Below, in pieces: positions 20,795-32,288 of a DNA stretch of 64,000 nucleotides. Made by a program: the position numbers and the translations under genes. A model generated the notes under the pieces. It was not told the origin of the DNA and ran no database searches. It saw only the letters and a program-made list of their open reading frames with translations. The DNA lies in NCBI GenBank assembly GCA_037447655.1, contig JBBHKE010002523.1, positions 186,001-250,000 of the forward strand, written 5' to 3'. Position 1 is the first letter of the stretch, and the number at the start of each line of letters is the position of its first letter. The stretch is from Zygnema cylindricum. Its lineage: Eukaryota; Streptophyta; Zygnematophyceae; Zygnematales; Zygnemataceae.

Positions 20795-21229
20795 ATGGCG
20801 GCAGCAATGGAGGGCGCGAAGGACCATGGATGGATAATGGATACGGGTGCGTCAGCGCACATGTGCTGGAACAAGGCCATCTTCAAAAATCTGAAAGAAA
20901 CGCTGGAGAAAAATATTTATTATGCTTGTGCAATGAGTGTCGAGACTCGTGCTGTGGGTGATGTGTCCTTGCTAGTTGATGTAGAAGGAAAAGCAATTGA
21001 AAGGACTCTTCAAAATGTGTTATTTGTGCGTAACTTTAAGAAAAATATGTTTTCAACGTCGTTGGTTGAGAGTAAAGGCTTTGAGGTTAATTTGAAAAAT
21101 GGTCGGCAGGTTGTTAGCAAAAATGTCAAGTTTGTGGTTACAGGTACTAGAGATAGTAGCAAGATGTACCGCATGGATATGGCTAATTCCAAGGAGAATG
21201 AAGTTCTATACTCCAGTGTTTTGCATTAG
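20795..21229 (+). pseudogene. Copia aspartic protease (G2)
   Basis: Contains GWIMDTGASAHMCWN (catalytic DTG), followed by the block LQNVLFVRNFKKNMFSTS that ends the copia protease, and the YRMDMANS start of the GAG-pre-integrase region. The frame stops at 21229. Confidence 0.85.
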
Positions 21230-22160
21230 ATGAGTTGTGGCATAAAAGATTAGGCCATGTTAACACAGATAGTTTGAGGAAAATGGTCGTTGCTGGAAAA
21301 ATAGAGGGTGTATGAATCACACATGAGCCGGTCAAAACTTGTGACGGTTGTGCTCTAGGAAAAATCCACTGATTGCCATTTCCTAAAGAGTCTGAGCATC
21401 GATTAACGAAACTCTTGTAACAAATTCATTCGGATCTTTTTGGTCCTACGAAGGTTCCATCTGCCAGGGGATGAAATATATGGTCACCTTCACCGAAGAT
21501 TTCTCCATTTTTACAAAATTTTACTTCATGAAGGAGAAGAGTGAAGTGTATGGTCACTTCAAACACTATAAAGCATGGGTTGAAAAACTTCATAATTCAC
21601 CTATTTTGCAACTCAGATCGGACAATAGTGGTGAATATACATCGAAAGAATTTTAAACGTTTTTACTCGAGGAAGGTATCAGTCATCTATTGACAGTTCC
21701 ATATTCACTAGAACAAAATGGGTTGTCGGAAAGACTAAATAGAACTCTCACGAAAAGCTCTAGGTCGATGCTTGCAGATAAAAATGTTGATATAAAATTC
21801 TTGGTTGAGGCTCTATATTGTGCAGTTTACATTAAGAATAGCATACGATCCAGATCCGTAGTCACTACTCCTTACGATATCTAGACAGGTAGCAAACCAG
21901 ATGTTAGCCATTTCAAATTCTTTGGTAGTCAATGCTTTATCTTGGATATGTCTATAGATAGATGGAAATTGGAACCAATTCAATTACCGAGTATTCTGTT
22001 AGGATATGATGATCACTCAAAAGGTTATAGAGTCTTTGTGTTTGAGAAGCAAAAAATAGTTGTAGCACAGAAAATCATTGTAAATGATGAGCGTTACTCC
22101 ATAGTTTATTTCAAATGTCAAAGCAGCAAAAGGTATAGAAATATGTAATTTTAGATTGCA
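21230..22160 (+). pseudogene. Copia integrase, broken (G2)
   Basis: Same domain as in G1 but with stops and small indels: LWHKRLGHVN, CDGCALGK, then YMVTFTEDFS, RSDNSGEY, QNGLSERLN. Two of the acidic-triad contexts are altered (TEDF for TDDF, DNSGEY for DNGGEY). Open segments are 21471-21656, 21690-21884 and 21942-22148. Confidence 0.8.
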
Positions 22161-22329
22161 TGCAAGAAATTGTCCCGCAGATGCAACATTCTTCGGTGGT
22201 GCCTCGGGCGTCAAACTCTCTCCACTTTCCTCCACATCTTCAGGTCCAACCAGACCAACAGTGGACAGTACACACAGATCGCAACCAGCACAATCAAGGC
22301 AATGAGCGGCATCCGACAATCTGAGCCTC

Positions 22330-23300
22330 ATAATTTCCGGGGGGAAGAAGATCAAGTAGCCGCCTGCAAGCAAGCTCTCACTTTGCCTACTTTGAAGCCT
22401 CAGGGGAGCCTTTGACCATTCAGGAGGCCTTCTCATCACCAGAACAGAATCAATGGATCAAGGCAGCAAACGACAAAATGAAGTCCATCATGGAGGCTCA
22501 AACATGGGAGCTTGTGGACCTTCCTCTCGACCGAAAAGCGATCGGCAGCAAATGGGTATTCAAGGTGAAGTTAAATCCCGATAACACCATTGAACGTTAT
22601 AAGGCGAGACTTGTGGCAAAGGGATATAATCAAAAGGAAAGAATCGATTTTGAAGAAACATTTTCTCCGGTTGTAAGATTTCCGACAGTTTGGATTTTGC
22701 TGTCCCCAGTTGCTATAGAAGATATGGGAATACATCAAATGGATATAAAGACGGCATTTTTGCATGGAGAACTAGAAGAGACCATTTACATGTAGCACCC
22801 TGAAAAGTATACATAACCAAGAAAAAAGCACTTAGTATGCAAGTTGCAAAAATCTCTATACGGCCTAAAACAGCCCCAAGACAGTGGAATCTGAAGCTTG
22901 ATGATTTCCTCACTAGCCTAGGATTTCAAACGATAAGTTCTGATCACTCTGTCTACGTTCTAAAGGGTGAAAATAAATAATTGAATATAGTGGTTTATAT
23001 GGATAATTTACTATTCATTAGCAAATCAATGGCAAAAATTAACAAAATAAAAACTGCTTTAAACTCACGTTTCGAGATGAAAGATCTCGGTGAGGCAAAA
23101 TATATTTTGGGTATCCAGGTAGAGAGGGACAGAAATAAGAAAGTAATAAAACTAACTCAAAATGAGGCTATTGGAAACATGTTAGATGAGTACAGAATAC
23201 GGCGGGCAAAACGATGTCTAACTCCAATGGAGTTTCGGCAAAGGTTAGAGGGAGAAGAGAAAAAACCGGGTGTCATTGTTACAAGTATTTAGAATCACAG
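22330..23300 (+). pseudogene. Copia reverse transcriptase (G2)
   Basis: Reads [39 protein letters not shown] and [16 protein letters not shown] to a stop at 22795, then VVYMDNLLFISKS and KYILGIQVERDRNKK (22981-23292). The catalytic YVDD box is YMDN: loss of the second Asp would by itself inactivate polymerase. Confidence 0.85.
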
Positions 23301-23960
23301 GAGAATGATTTTATGACACAAGTACCTTACAGAAAGATAGTGGGAAGCTTAATATATTTCATCAATTGTACCCGTCCTGACATTGCTGGAGCAGTCGGGG
23401 TACTGAGCACGAGTCTAGAGAATCCAAGAAAATCTGATTTTGATGCAACAATGAGAGTCTTAAGATATTTGGCAGGAACAAAAGACCTTAAACTCACACA
23501 AGGTGGAGGAGAAGTGAAGCTGCAAACGTGGAGTGATGCAAACTATGGCGACATGCCAAGCCGGAAATCCACCACGAGATTTGTTCTACAAATTGGGAAC
23601 GGTTCTTGTTGCTGGAGCAGCAAACTTCAAAAGGTTACAGCACAGTCGACAATGGAGTCAGAATATATGGTAACAAGCTCCGCCCTCAAAGAACTCTTAT
23701 GGGTAAAATCCATGTTACAAGAACTAGGATACATGCAGATTGGTCCACAGGTGATTTGGTGTGATAACTAGGCTGCCATTGCCATTGTTTCTAACCCGAG
23801 TCATCACTTCAAAAGCAATCACATGGATGTAAGATTACATTTTGTAAGAGAAAAGTGTTCTCTAGAGTGATTAAATTATGTTAAATTCCAGATGCAAAAT
23901 TGATTGCTGATATGCTCACGAAAGCCCTTCCTGTTTTTAAGCTCAAGTATTGTAGGGACG
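23301..23960 (+). pseudogene. RNase H and Pol C-terminus (G2)
   Basis: Encodes IPYRK-type thumb end, LIYFINCTRPDIAGAVG, WSDANYGDMPSRKSTTRF, CCWSSKLQ, MESEYMVTSSALKELLWVKS, the DN box followed by a stop at 23771, and the ADMLTKALP tail. Catalytic contexts for RNase H (D, E, D) are mostly preserved, but the frame is interrupted. Confidence 0.85.
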
Positions 23961-24140
23961 CAGTGAGATTAAGTGAATATTTGAATTGCTGCACTGCTAT
24001 ACTACAATGTTGCGATGAGTCCAACATTGAGATGTAGTGGGACTGGGTGACTTGCTAATTGCTATATTGCTATGCTGCGATGCTGCGCTTGTTTGTCATC
24101 GTAGCAGCGCTAGTGTACTGAGTCTAAAGCTTTAGGGGAG

Positions 24141-24606
24141 TGTTGTTTTTGGAAAGCTTTCAGTCTCAGCAAATTAGTAGGACGGTAGAAAGATTAGTAA
24201 TTTGTAGCGTAAAGTTTCACAAAGACATGCGTCATCATTTGGGTGCAGCACAGAACAACGCAGCTGTTATGCAGAAAGAGCAGCGCAACAGCGTTGCTGC
24301 TATGCAGACATAGCAGCGCAACAACAAAGCTACGACATAGACAAGACAAAAGCAGTTACGGTTACTTTGGATATGATCCGTATAGACAACGCAACTGCTG
24401 TTATCTTGGATGTGATTTGGTACGGGACACCGCAGCTGCGTTTGATATGAATCAAGTCAACGGACCTCAACTTAGTGGGTAACTCAGTGGTAGCTCAGTG
24501 GTAGCTCAGTGGTCGCTTAGTGGTAGCTCAGTGGTAGCTTAGTGGTAGCACAGTGGTATTTTGACAGATTAGTATTAGCTTGGTAGTTTACGTACCTCTG
24601 AGGTAA
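24141..24606 (+). repeat. 3' LTR of G2, truncated
   Basis: Starts after TTTAGGGGAG with TGTTGTTTTTGGAAAGC and carries about eight copies of the GTGGTAGCT minisatellite (24474-24560), twice as many as its own 5' LTR. It breaks off at 24606 into a GA dinucleotide run. Confidence 0.8.
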
Positions 24607-24841
24607 GAGAGAGAGAGAGAGAGAGAGAGGGGGGTGGGGTGGGAGAGAGACAAAACTATGTGTACGTAAGGCTTGTAACAACTCTTCTCTGTTTTTAATT
24701 CTTATACCAAAATTAAAGTTTCCCATAGTGAGAAAAAAAAATAGAGAAAAAGAAATTTACTCTCCTTTTTTTCTTTTTGTTGACAAAATTAGAATCGGTA
24801 CTTCCCAATTTTGTTCCGTACCAATTCATGATATGGGATTC
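24607..24841. other. GA microsatellite and AT-rich spacer
   Basis: (GA)n and G-rich purines at 24607-24652, then AT-rich DNA without a recognisable gene or element. Confidence 0.6.
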
Positions 24842-25250
24842 TACACGTGGGACCTCCTCTTTCCTCCTCTCCCTCCCTCCTCTATCTCCTTCCTCCCTCC
24901 TCTCTTTCCATTCTCCCTCCTCCCTCCATCCTTTCTCACCCTCCTCCCTCCATCCTTTCTCACCCTCCTTCCTCCATCCTTTCTCACCCTCCTCCCTCCA
25001 TCCTTTCTCACCCTCCTCCCCTCCCCCTTCTACCCTCCAGATTTCCTCCCTTTTGTTTCACCTTCTCTCATCCTGTTCCTACTATTTTTCCTTTCCCCCA
25101 CACTCTTCCCTCCCTTCCTCACTCCCTTCCCTCCTCTCTCCCTCCTTTCCCTCCCGCCCTCTCACCCTGTTCACCCTACTACTCTCTCCTTCCTCCCTCC
25201 CTTTCCTCCCTTCCCTTCCCTCCCTTCCCTTCCCTCCCTCCCTATCAGTT
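24842..25250. repeat. Polypyrimidine tract with 24-bp minisatellite
   Basis: About 410 bp that are almost only C and T on the plus strand. Four tandem 24-bp units (24916-25011; core CCTCCATCCTTTCTCAC) lie within it. The long Leu/Pro/Ser-rich open frames across all three phases are a by-product of the composition. Such a strand can form triplex-type structures. Confidence 0.9.
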
Positions 25251-25630
25251 GTTTAACCCAACTACTCTTCATCAAAATAAATTTCGAATAGTTTAAAATC
25301 CTCTCCCTCGGTCCAAAAATTTAACTATTGCATGGATGGGTTTAAACGCCTGTTATTTTGTTTAAACACATACCTTTAAAACAAGTACGTTTAAATTGAC
25401 GACATCTACGTTTTGAGCACACCCCCACTCTTACAAACACAATAGAACAGCGAGACAATTTGTGGTAACCTGCGAAACAAACCCCAACGAAAAAAAAAAA
25501 ACAAACAGCATAACAAAACAGAGAAAATACTAATAATAAATTAAAAAAAAAGTCATCTAAAGCCTGCAAACTATTTTTGTACCTTTGTTGAAAAATGAGA
25601 GCATTACACTTTTCATTCAGAGTAAATTAA
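25251..25630. other. Unassigned AT-rich spacer
   Basis: Nothing recognisable apart from A-rich runs (25491-25502, 25543-25551). No element homology was found by eye. Confidence 0.5.
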
Positions 25631-25722
25631 TACAGATATATATGTAAATGTACATATATATACATATATATATTGCATATATACATATATATATTACATG
25701 CATACATATATAAATATGTTAT
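25631..25722. repeat. TATA/TACATA minisatellite, left of A2
   Basis: Alternating TA with TACATATATA and ATTACATG units. The same repeat resumes on the far side of A2 at 31651, so A2 inserted into this repeat. Confidence 0.8.
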
Positions 25723-26731
25723 TGCAATTCTGTGTCCTCCATTGGACTACAAAATTCAGGAAGCCTCTAGGTAGTTTTTAACTAATCCACTTTCAGCCAC
25801 AACCACTGCTGCCCAAGCAAACAAATTGACAATCAAATTGCACCCATGTGCAGACTAGACTCCCCTGAGTCTGTAGCAAAATGAATCACTGAAAACGACC
25901 GACCAACCAATAAGTTATAAGGCGGCAAAGATGCAAGTTTATACAAAACTCTCTAAGAGAGAGAGGTGCCTACCTGCTAAATTCCCTAAGTCCTAAACCC
26001 CTCTCACAACCCCTATCTACTGACGTACGAACCAACCACACGACCGGAGAGTACAGAAAGGTACTACGGCCGATGTACTTTGTGTACGACCTGCATACGG
26101 CAAGGCCATTGGATAGACGCGAGTCTTCGTCTCACTCGTCCTTATGCTCTCCGGGATTCCTGCCTCTCAATGTTATCTCACCACATGGCGCCAAGTCACG
26201 TCACGCCCAAAAATCGCCAAAGCGGCTATTCCGAGATCTCGGCGATGATACGCGCTGTCGGATCCAAACCCGCTTTCAGTTTTTGCCGTCAAAACAAATG
26301 TCCGGTTCATTTGTTTCGAGTGTGACGTGTCGTACCGTATATTTAAGAAAACTTTATGCATTCTATCCGTAATTTCGTTAATCGAACTAGATCCTCATAA
26401 CAACGTTTAAATAAATATCACACCTCATGTACTGTAACGGAATTTTACGTCAAACAAGTTAAAGCTGACGGCAACGCCTCGCTCTACCAGTCGGAGGTTC
26501 GAGTCCTGCCGGACTCAACCTTTTGTTGAGAGTGACTTATGTCACTCATTAGTCCTGCCTGTGGAGCTAAGGCAACCATGGCTCAACCACCCTCTCTATC
26601 TTTCAATGACTACAACAAGTATGGTGGCTAGGGAGAGGAGGTGGAGGCAGGGTGTCTACCCTTTTCTTTTTTCATATTTTACTAATCTATTTAGATCTAG
26701 AAAATACCTTATAAATCTAGTAATTTCAACA
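25723..26731 (-). repeat. 3' LTR of A2
   Basis: 1,009 bp with ends TGTTGAAATT (at 26731, minus) and GAATTGCA (at 25723). It contains the antisense tRNA-like segment with B-box GGTTCGAGTCC at 26496-26506 and the GAGCCATGG block. Confidence 0.85.
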
Positions 26732-28373
26732 CTCCCCTTATTTTCTAGTCTAACTTTAACTTCACTTTTAGTCCACACTTTTCTCTACAATATTTTAACT
26801 TGGGAGAAGGCACTAGTTTTGTCATCATCTCAGCTACCATTTTCTCATCGAATCTATATACAAGATTTTCAATCTTATTCTCAACTTTTTCTCTCACAAA
26901 ACTCAATTTTATGTCCATATGCTTAGCCTTGAAATGATATTTTGGATTAGCTGCAATTGCAATGGCAACTTGAATATCCCAAAACACTTCATGCATTCCC
27001 TCCTTCATATACCCCAGTTCTTGCAACAAAGACTTGACCCACATCAACTCTTTCACAGCAAAACAAGAGGCCATGTACTCAGCCTCCAAAGTAGACTAAG
27101 CAACCACCTTTTGTTGCTTGCAGCTCCAACAGCAAGCACCTTCCCCCACATACAACACATACCCAGAAGTGCATCTTCTCATAGGTGCATCCCCATTACT
27201 GGCATAACTCCAAGTAGTGAAATCAATGTGCTCCCCTCCCAAATGCAACCATAACTCTTTGGTTCCCACCATATATCTCATTTCTCTCTAAGGTGCCTCT
27301 TTGTCTCTCTTCGTGGGATCATTAAGACTCCTACTGAGTACTCCAAATGTTATCGCTATGTCCAGCCGGGTATAGTTCATAAAGTATATTAGACTTCCTA
27401 CAACCTGCCTGAAGGGAATAGACTTCATAAACTCTCTCTCTTCTGGACAAATTTAATCATCTAAAATTATCACACCTCATTCTACACTTCCATCACTTAC
27501 TTTCTTCAAGTCCATGGGAGTGGTACAACTGTTTGCCTTTTCCATCTGGAATTTCTGAAGCATGTTACCTATTGCTTCTTTCTGAGTAAGTCTAATGATC
27601 CTTTTCCCCTTATCTCTCTCCATTTAAATTCCCAAAATATATCTTGTCTCCCTTAAATCCTTCACGTTAAATCTTCTTCTAAGATCTTTCTTTAACTTCT
27701 TGATCTTCTCCAAAGACTTACTTAACACCAACAAACCACACACATAAATTGCAATAATAATCACACCATTCTCATTTTCAAACATATAGATAGAGTGGTC
27801 AGACCTGATCTGGATATATCTTAGACAGGTGAGAAACTCATCTAGTTTTTTTTTCCACAGTCGGGGAGCATGCTTCAGCCCATATAATGATTTTATGAGC
27901 CTGCAGACCTTGCTCTCTTCTCCTTCTTCCACGAAAACCCACTGGTTGCCGCATGAAAATTTCTTCCTCTAACTCACCATTGAGAAAGGAGGACTTAATA
28001 TCCATATGGTGTATTTCTATGTGTTTTGTTGCTGCCACACTGAGGAGAATCCTTACTGATGGGAACTGAACAACTAGGGCAAAATTCTCCTCAAAGACAA
28101 TCCCCTCCTTTTGGATGAACCCCTTTGCTACCAACCGAGCCTTATATCTCTCAATGGTATTATATGGGTTCTGTTTTGATTTAAACACCCATTTACAACC
28201 AATCTGTTTCTGTGCGGAGGACAGTTTGCTAGTTCCCAATTATTTGCTACCATGATGGAGGCCATCTCATCATTTATGGCTCTAATCCATCTGTCTTTCT
28301 CCGGATTGTTCACTGCCTTCGAGTTAGATTGAGGCTCATATGGGTGAGATAGCTTAGTTACCTTATGAGCAGC
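26732..28373 (-). pseudogene. Reverse transcriptase and RNase H (A2)
   Basis: Fragments in order: CKWVFKSKQNPYNTIERY, RLVAKGFIQKEGIVFEENF, HHMDIKSSFLNGELEEEIF, YVCGLLVLSKS, LIYFMNYTRL-type thumb, then RNase H blocks CCWSCKQQK, MEAEYMASCFAVKELMWVKS and MMTKLVPSPKLKYC. The catalytic box is YVCG instead of YVDD, so polymerase is dead. The polypurine tract AAATAAGGGGAG lies at 26732-26743. Confidence 0.85.
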
Positions 28374-29420
28374 CTATTTTTCCTGTATCTTTCTGCTGCT
28401 CCTTCTCCCTCCCTTAAACTCCGAAGATGGAATGGAGGGAAGTCTTCGATTTCTCCTTAGTGTCTCATCAACTCGCCTATCTATAAAAGCTAGTTCCGGT
28501 TCCTCCTCTTCTTTCTCCTCGAACTCTATAGGAATATGTGAGGTTTCTAGTGAGTCTCCTGTATCTTGGATCTCCCCTATATCTGCAATCAGTGTTTCAC
28601 TTATGTCCTTTTCGGGAACGACCGAGTTCTCCTCACTTTCGGACTCAAATGTGATTCTTATCTTCTTGGTATATATGAAGGGGTCAAATGACTTCCCTTC
28701 ATCCATGACAACTAGGTGTTTCACCAGAATGATATCTTTTTTTGCTAAGCGATACACTCTATATCCCTTGACATCCTCATCATATCGTACAAAGTATCCA
28801 TGTTTTCCCTTAGCATCTATTTTCTAGTTTTTCCAATCCATGTTAAGACTGTAAACTTAGCTACCGATTACTTTAATGTGAGAGATATCTGGTTTCCTTC
28901 TAACCCATCTCTCATAAGGTGTCATTCCTTTTACGGTTGAGGTAAGGACTTTATTCTTATTGTAATTGGCACAATTCATGGCATTTGCCCAAAATCTCTT
29001 TTCTATTTTCTTTTCGGCCAACATACTACATACACTATCTCTTAGTGTTTCGTTCAACCTCTGAGCTACCCCATTTTGTTCCGGGTTATATGAAACAATT
29101 TTCTGGTGCTGAACTCCCTCATCTCTCAAGTATTCCTCAAACTGGTAAAGGTATTTTCTCCCCCATTATCACTCTATATTCTATTAATGGGGATTCCCTG
29201 CAACTTCTCACTCCAAGCTTTGTATTCTTTAAATAAGTTGATGTTTCAAACTTTGTTTTTAGGAAGTAGAATCTAGAGTATCTAGACCAGTCATTGGTTA
29301 TTGTCAACATAAACCTCTTCTTCCTAACCGAAGGTACTTTTGCAAGTTCAGATATCTGTGTGGGCCAAAATGTAGTACTTTCTCACCCCTATATGTGGCC
29401 GCTTTGGGAAAGGAAAGTCT
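28374..29420 (-). pseudogene. Integrase and acidic linker (A2)
   Basis: Integrase core and C-terminal pieces (VSYNPEQNGVAQRLNETL, TPYERWVRRKPDISH) are followed by a linker rich in Asp/Glu (EFEEKEEEEPEL). The core segment around 29130-29300 contains stops. It is collinear with A at 57164-58225. Confidence 0.8.
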
Positions 29421-30107
29421 GTGAGCCTTACCTTGAGCACATCCACTACAATCAACCATCATTTCATTTTCCCCAAACTGAATGGCTTCTACTACACCAA
29501 GCTTCTTCATTTCCCTTAGCCTATCAAAATGCACATGCCCCAACCGCTTACGCCAAATCATCAACTTTGGAACACCAACATAGTAAGCATAATTCTTTTC
29601 ATTACTCATGTTAAGCCAAAACATTCCTTGGCTACTAATATCTGCCGTGAAGTAAACTTTATCCCCATACTTAGCTGTAAAGACTCCCTTTCTAGTGAAG
29701 GTATCAAACTCTTTGTCATCTAACACAGACGTAGAGACAAGATTTTTACTCAACTGAGGAATGTAGAGTACATCTGAGAAGGTGAGTATAGATGTCTTAC
29801 CCTCCACTAAGACTTTTAGAACTACCGACCCCACTAGATCTGTAGTAACCACTCTCCCATCCCCATACTCTATCTCTACAGTAGGGATCTTTCTTAGCTT
29901 AGTAAAGAGGTGCTTATCACGACACATATGCATGGATGCACCTGAGTCGATTATCCATCCTTCCTGTGGAGCTTCCCAAATTGCTCCGAGAGCACACCTT
30001 TGTTTCCGAGGGATCTCCTTCTCCTCCAAACTCTCGTCAAGAAGAAGCTCTCCATCCTCCTCCACAGAGGACTCGTCCTCGGTCTCTCCTTTCACTTTTG
30101 TGGCCAC
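29421..30107 (-). pseudogene. Protease and GAG-pre-integrase (A2)
   Basis: Reads GWIIDSGASMHMCRDKHLF (catalytic DSG), VEIEYGDGRVV, DVLYIPQLSKNLVSTS and the pre-integrase zinc motif with KRLGHVHFDR and CSGCAQGKAHRL. This is the best preserved part of A2 and stays open from 30107 to 29304. Confidence 0.85.
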
Positions 30108-30333
30108 AAGTGTCTTTTGATTCCCTCAACAAGAATCCCCTCCAAGGTTTTCTAGGAGCCTCAGCTCTGACAGCTTGACACAATCCGCTATGAAGTGTCA
30201 CAGCTTTTTGCAAAAATGACAAAGACCCTTTGGGGGCCTCGGTCCTCCAAACTGATCTCTCTCTCCTTTTTACGGTTTCTTCGGATCCTTCCCCCACCGG
30301 TGTGCTCCTACAGCTAGAGCTTAGATGCTCTTT
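30108..30333 (-). pseudogene. gag zinc-knuckle region (A2), truncated upstream
   Basis: Aligns with A at 58760-58985: the knuckle context (CHFCKKL for CHYCKKPGHFIADC) is degraded. Homology to family A ends sharply at 30333 within a codon run that in A continues into the gag helical domain. Confidence 0.7.
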
Positions 30334-30920
30334 GTCGAGCGTGCCCGAGAAACACAAGGGAAGGGCCCGCTGCCCGGAATGGCCGGTCTCGGCGTCCTGC
30401 AAAGAACCCACCAATGCGAATGCTTCCCATAATAATGATAATGCCCACTGCTGACCCCATCCCTCCCAATAGGCATGCATGATCAGATAGGAGAGGCACA
30501 AGGATAGGGAATAGGGATGAGTGCATGGGAAGGCGAAAAGATCTCCCCTCCCCCTTACTTTCCCCATTAAGCCGGGGAAAGGGGTTGGGTTCTCGGTAAT
30601 CGGGTCGGTACCCCAATTTCCCCCCCTCTTAGTCAACCGTGACTAAGAAAAAGAAATAGTTACCCGCCCAATTCACAGTTCCCGCAGAACCATGGACTAG
30701 GGGATGGAGGGCATGGTTCCCATGAGGAGGGGAGACAAGAGGGATGCCAGCACTGCCCGCACTGATGGCAGACCAAGATGTCTTGCTGCTGGGAGGACAG
30801 GTGGCAGGATGATGAACAGGAAGGAGGATCGGCAAAGTAAGTCAAGTGGAAAGTCGGTTCGTCTTCTAATCCTCGGAGGTGACAAGGGGCCACATTGATT
30901 TGATTCTCTTTAATTCTTCG
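30334..30920 (-). other. Captured host-like segment with intron, inside A2
   Basis: 587 bp that match no retroelement here and are more GC-rich than the surroundings. On the minus strand it contains a PHD-finger exon, an apparent 267-bp intron (30663-30397; donor GGGTAAC, acceptor TTCTTTGCAG) and the start of a next exon (30396-30334) that stays open in phase. Both edges are abrupt breaks in family A sequence (gag on one side, LTR on the other). Retention of an intron indicates DNA-level capture or filler repair rather than copying of mRNA. Confidence 0.65.
30664..30860 (-). pseudogene. PHD finger exon fragment
   Basis: The reading frame holds a Cys4-His-Cys3 pattern: CSSSC, then ILVCHQCGQCWHPSC, a Pro/Ser loop, and WFCGNC. 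This is the spacing of a PHD zinc finger, a histone-tail reader module in nuclear chromatin proteins. The open frame extends upstream to 30956 but its first part lies in LTR sequence. The exon appears to end at the GT donor at 30663-30662. The rest of the source gene is absent; its identity cannot be told. Confidence 0.7.
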
Positions 30921-31650
30921 CCTCTCACAACCCCTATCTACTGACGTACGAACCAATCACATGATTGTAGAGTAAAGAAAGGTACTACGGGCGATGTACT
31001 TTTTGTACCGCCAGTGTACGGCAAGGCCACTAGATAAACGCGTGTCTTCGTCTCACTCGTCCTTTTGCTCCCCGAGATTTCTGCCTCTTAATGTTATCTC
31101 ACCACGTGGCGCGAGGTCAGGTCACGCCTGAAAATCGCCAAAGCTGTCATTCCGGGATCTCGGCGATGATACGCACTGTGAGATCTAAATCAGCTTTCAA
31201 TATTAGCCGTCAAAACAAATGTCCGATTCATTTGTTTCGTGTGTGACGTGTCATACTATATATATAAGGATTCTCTATGTATTCTATCCGTATTTCCGTT
31301 AATCGAATTAGATCCTCTTAACAACGTTTAAATAAATATCACACCTTATGTACTGTAACAGACTTTTACGAGAGACAAGTTAAAGCTAACGGCTATGACT
31401 CGCTCTGCTGGTTGGAGGTTCCAGTCTTGCTGGACGCAACCTTTTGGTGAGAGTGACTTATGTCACTCTTTAGTCCTGCCTGTGGAGCTAAGGCAGCCAT
31501 GGCTCAACCACCTTCTTTATCCTTTAGTGACAACAACAAGTATGGTGGCTAGAGAGAGGAGGTAAAGGAAGGCGGTCCCCTTTTTCTTTTTCCTATTTTA
31601 CTAATCTATTTTGGCCTAGAAAATACCCTATAAATCTAGTAATTTTAGCA
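30921..31650 (-). repeat. 5' LTR of A2, 3' end missing
   Basis: Aligns with 26004-26731 of the 3' LTR. The start is decayed (TGCTAAAATT for TGTTGAAATT) and the last about 270 bp, including TATA region, gag ATG and primer site, are gone. The antisense B-box is at 31417-31427 (GGTTCCAGTCT, mutated). Confidence 0.8.
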
Positions 31651-31832
31651 ATTACATGTATACATATATATTACATGTATACATATATGTAAATTACATG
31701 TATATATATGTATATATATTTCATGTATACAAATATTTATATTACATGTATACATATATATATATTACAGGTATACATATTTATATATTACATGTATACA
31801 TATGTATATTGCATGTATACATATATATACTC
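31651..31832. repeat. TATA/TACATG minisatellite, right of A2
   Basis: Repeats of ATTACATGTATACATATAT with variations; continues the array seen at 25631-25722. The Tyr/Ile-rich open frames across it have no meaning. Confidence 0.85.
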
Positions 31833-32160
31833 GTCCGTTGACTAGATTCATATTAATCGCAGCTGCGTTGTCCCGTACCGGATCACATTTATATCACCCG
31901 CGGCTGCGGTGTCCTGCACCAAATCATATCCAAGATAGTAGCAGCTGCGTTGTCTGAACGGATCTTATCCAAAGTGACCGCAGCTGCGTTTGTCCTGTCA
32001 GTATCGCAGCTTCGCTGCTGCGCTGCTCTGCTGCTGCGCTGCTGCGCAGCTCTGCTGTATAGCAGTTGCGCTGCTCTTCCGTATAGCAGCTGCGCTGTTG
32101 TCTGTATAGTTGCTGCGCTGCTGCGCTACTCTGAGACTGAGAGCTTTCCAAAAGACAACA
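31833..32160 (-). repeat. LTR fragment of family G
   Basis: On the minus strand begins TGTTGTCTTTTGGAAAGC (32160) and contains the GCAGC-rich repeats of the G LTR, ending at GTCAACGGAC. Only the first about 330 bp of the LTR are present. Confidence 0.75.
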
Positions 32161-32288
32161 ATATAGCTATATATATATAAATGGTGCAGCATAAATTATA
32201 AATCACGATGGTAAACCATCTATGTCCGGGGGTACAAATGGGGTGGCATGGCCAAAACCGAAAATCTAGCAGAACAATAAAAACCAAG

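Larger units (their letters stand above)
19216..24606 (+). mobile_element. Copia retrotransposon G2, decayed
   Basis: Plus-strand element with 5' LTR, gag, protease, integrase, reverse transcriptase, RNase H, polypurine tract and a truncated 3' LTR. Compared with the G1 LTR end, about 20 bp of LTR, the primer site and the gag start are deleted at about 19952. Many stops and frameshifts are present. The 5' LTR starts directly after satellite; the 3' LTR breaks off in a GA repeat. Confidence 0.85.
25723..31650 (-). mobile_element. Copia element A2 carrying captured host DNA
   Basis: Minus-strand copy of family A: 5' LTR (partial), captured segment, zinc knuckle, protease, integrase, reverse transcriptase, RNase H, 3' LTR. 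The protein is collinear with A (54405-60729) but full of stops. The 3' end of the 5' LTR, the primer site and the first roughly 250 gag codons are missing and replaced by 30334-30920. Both outer flanks are the same TA-type minisatellite. Confidence 0.85.

Noticed and set aside
24728-25291. Leu/Pro-rich membrane protein frames
   Set aside because: All three phases are open because the strand is almost pure C/T; codon content follows composition and the 24-bp repeat.
31656-31841. Tyr/Ile-rich small protein
   Set aside because: Pure product of the TACATGTATA minisatellite.
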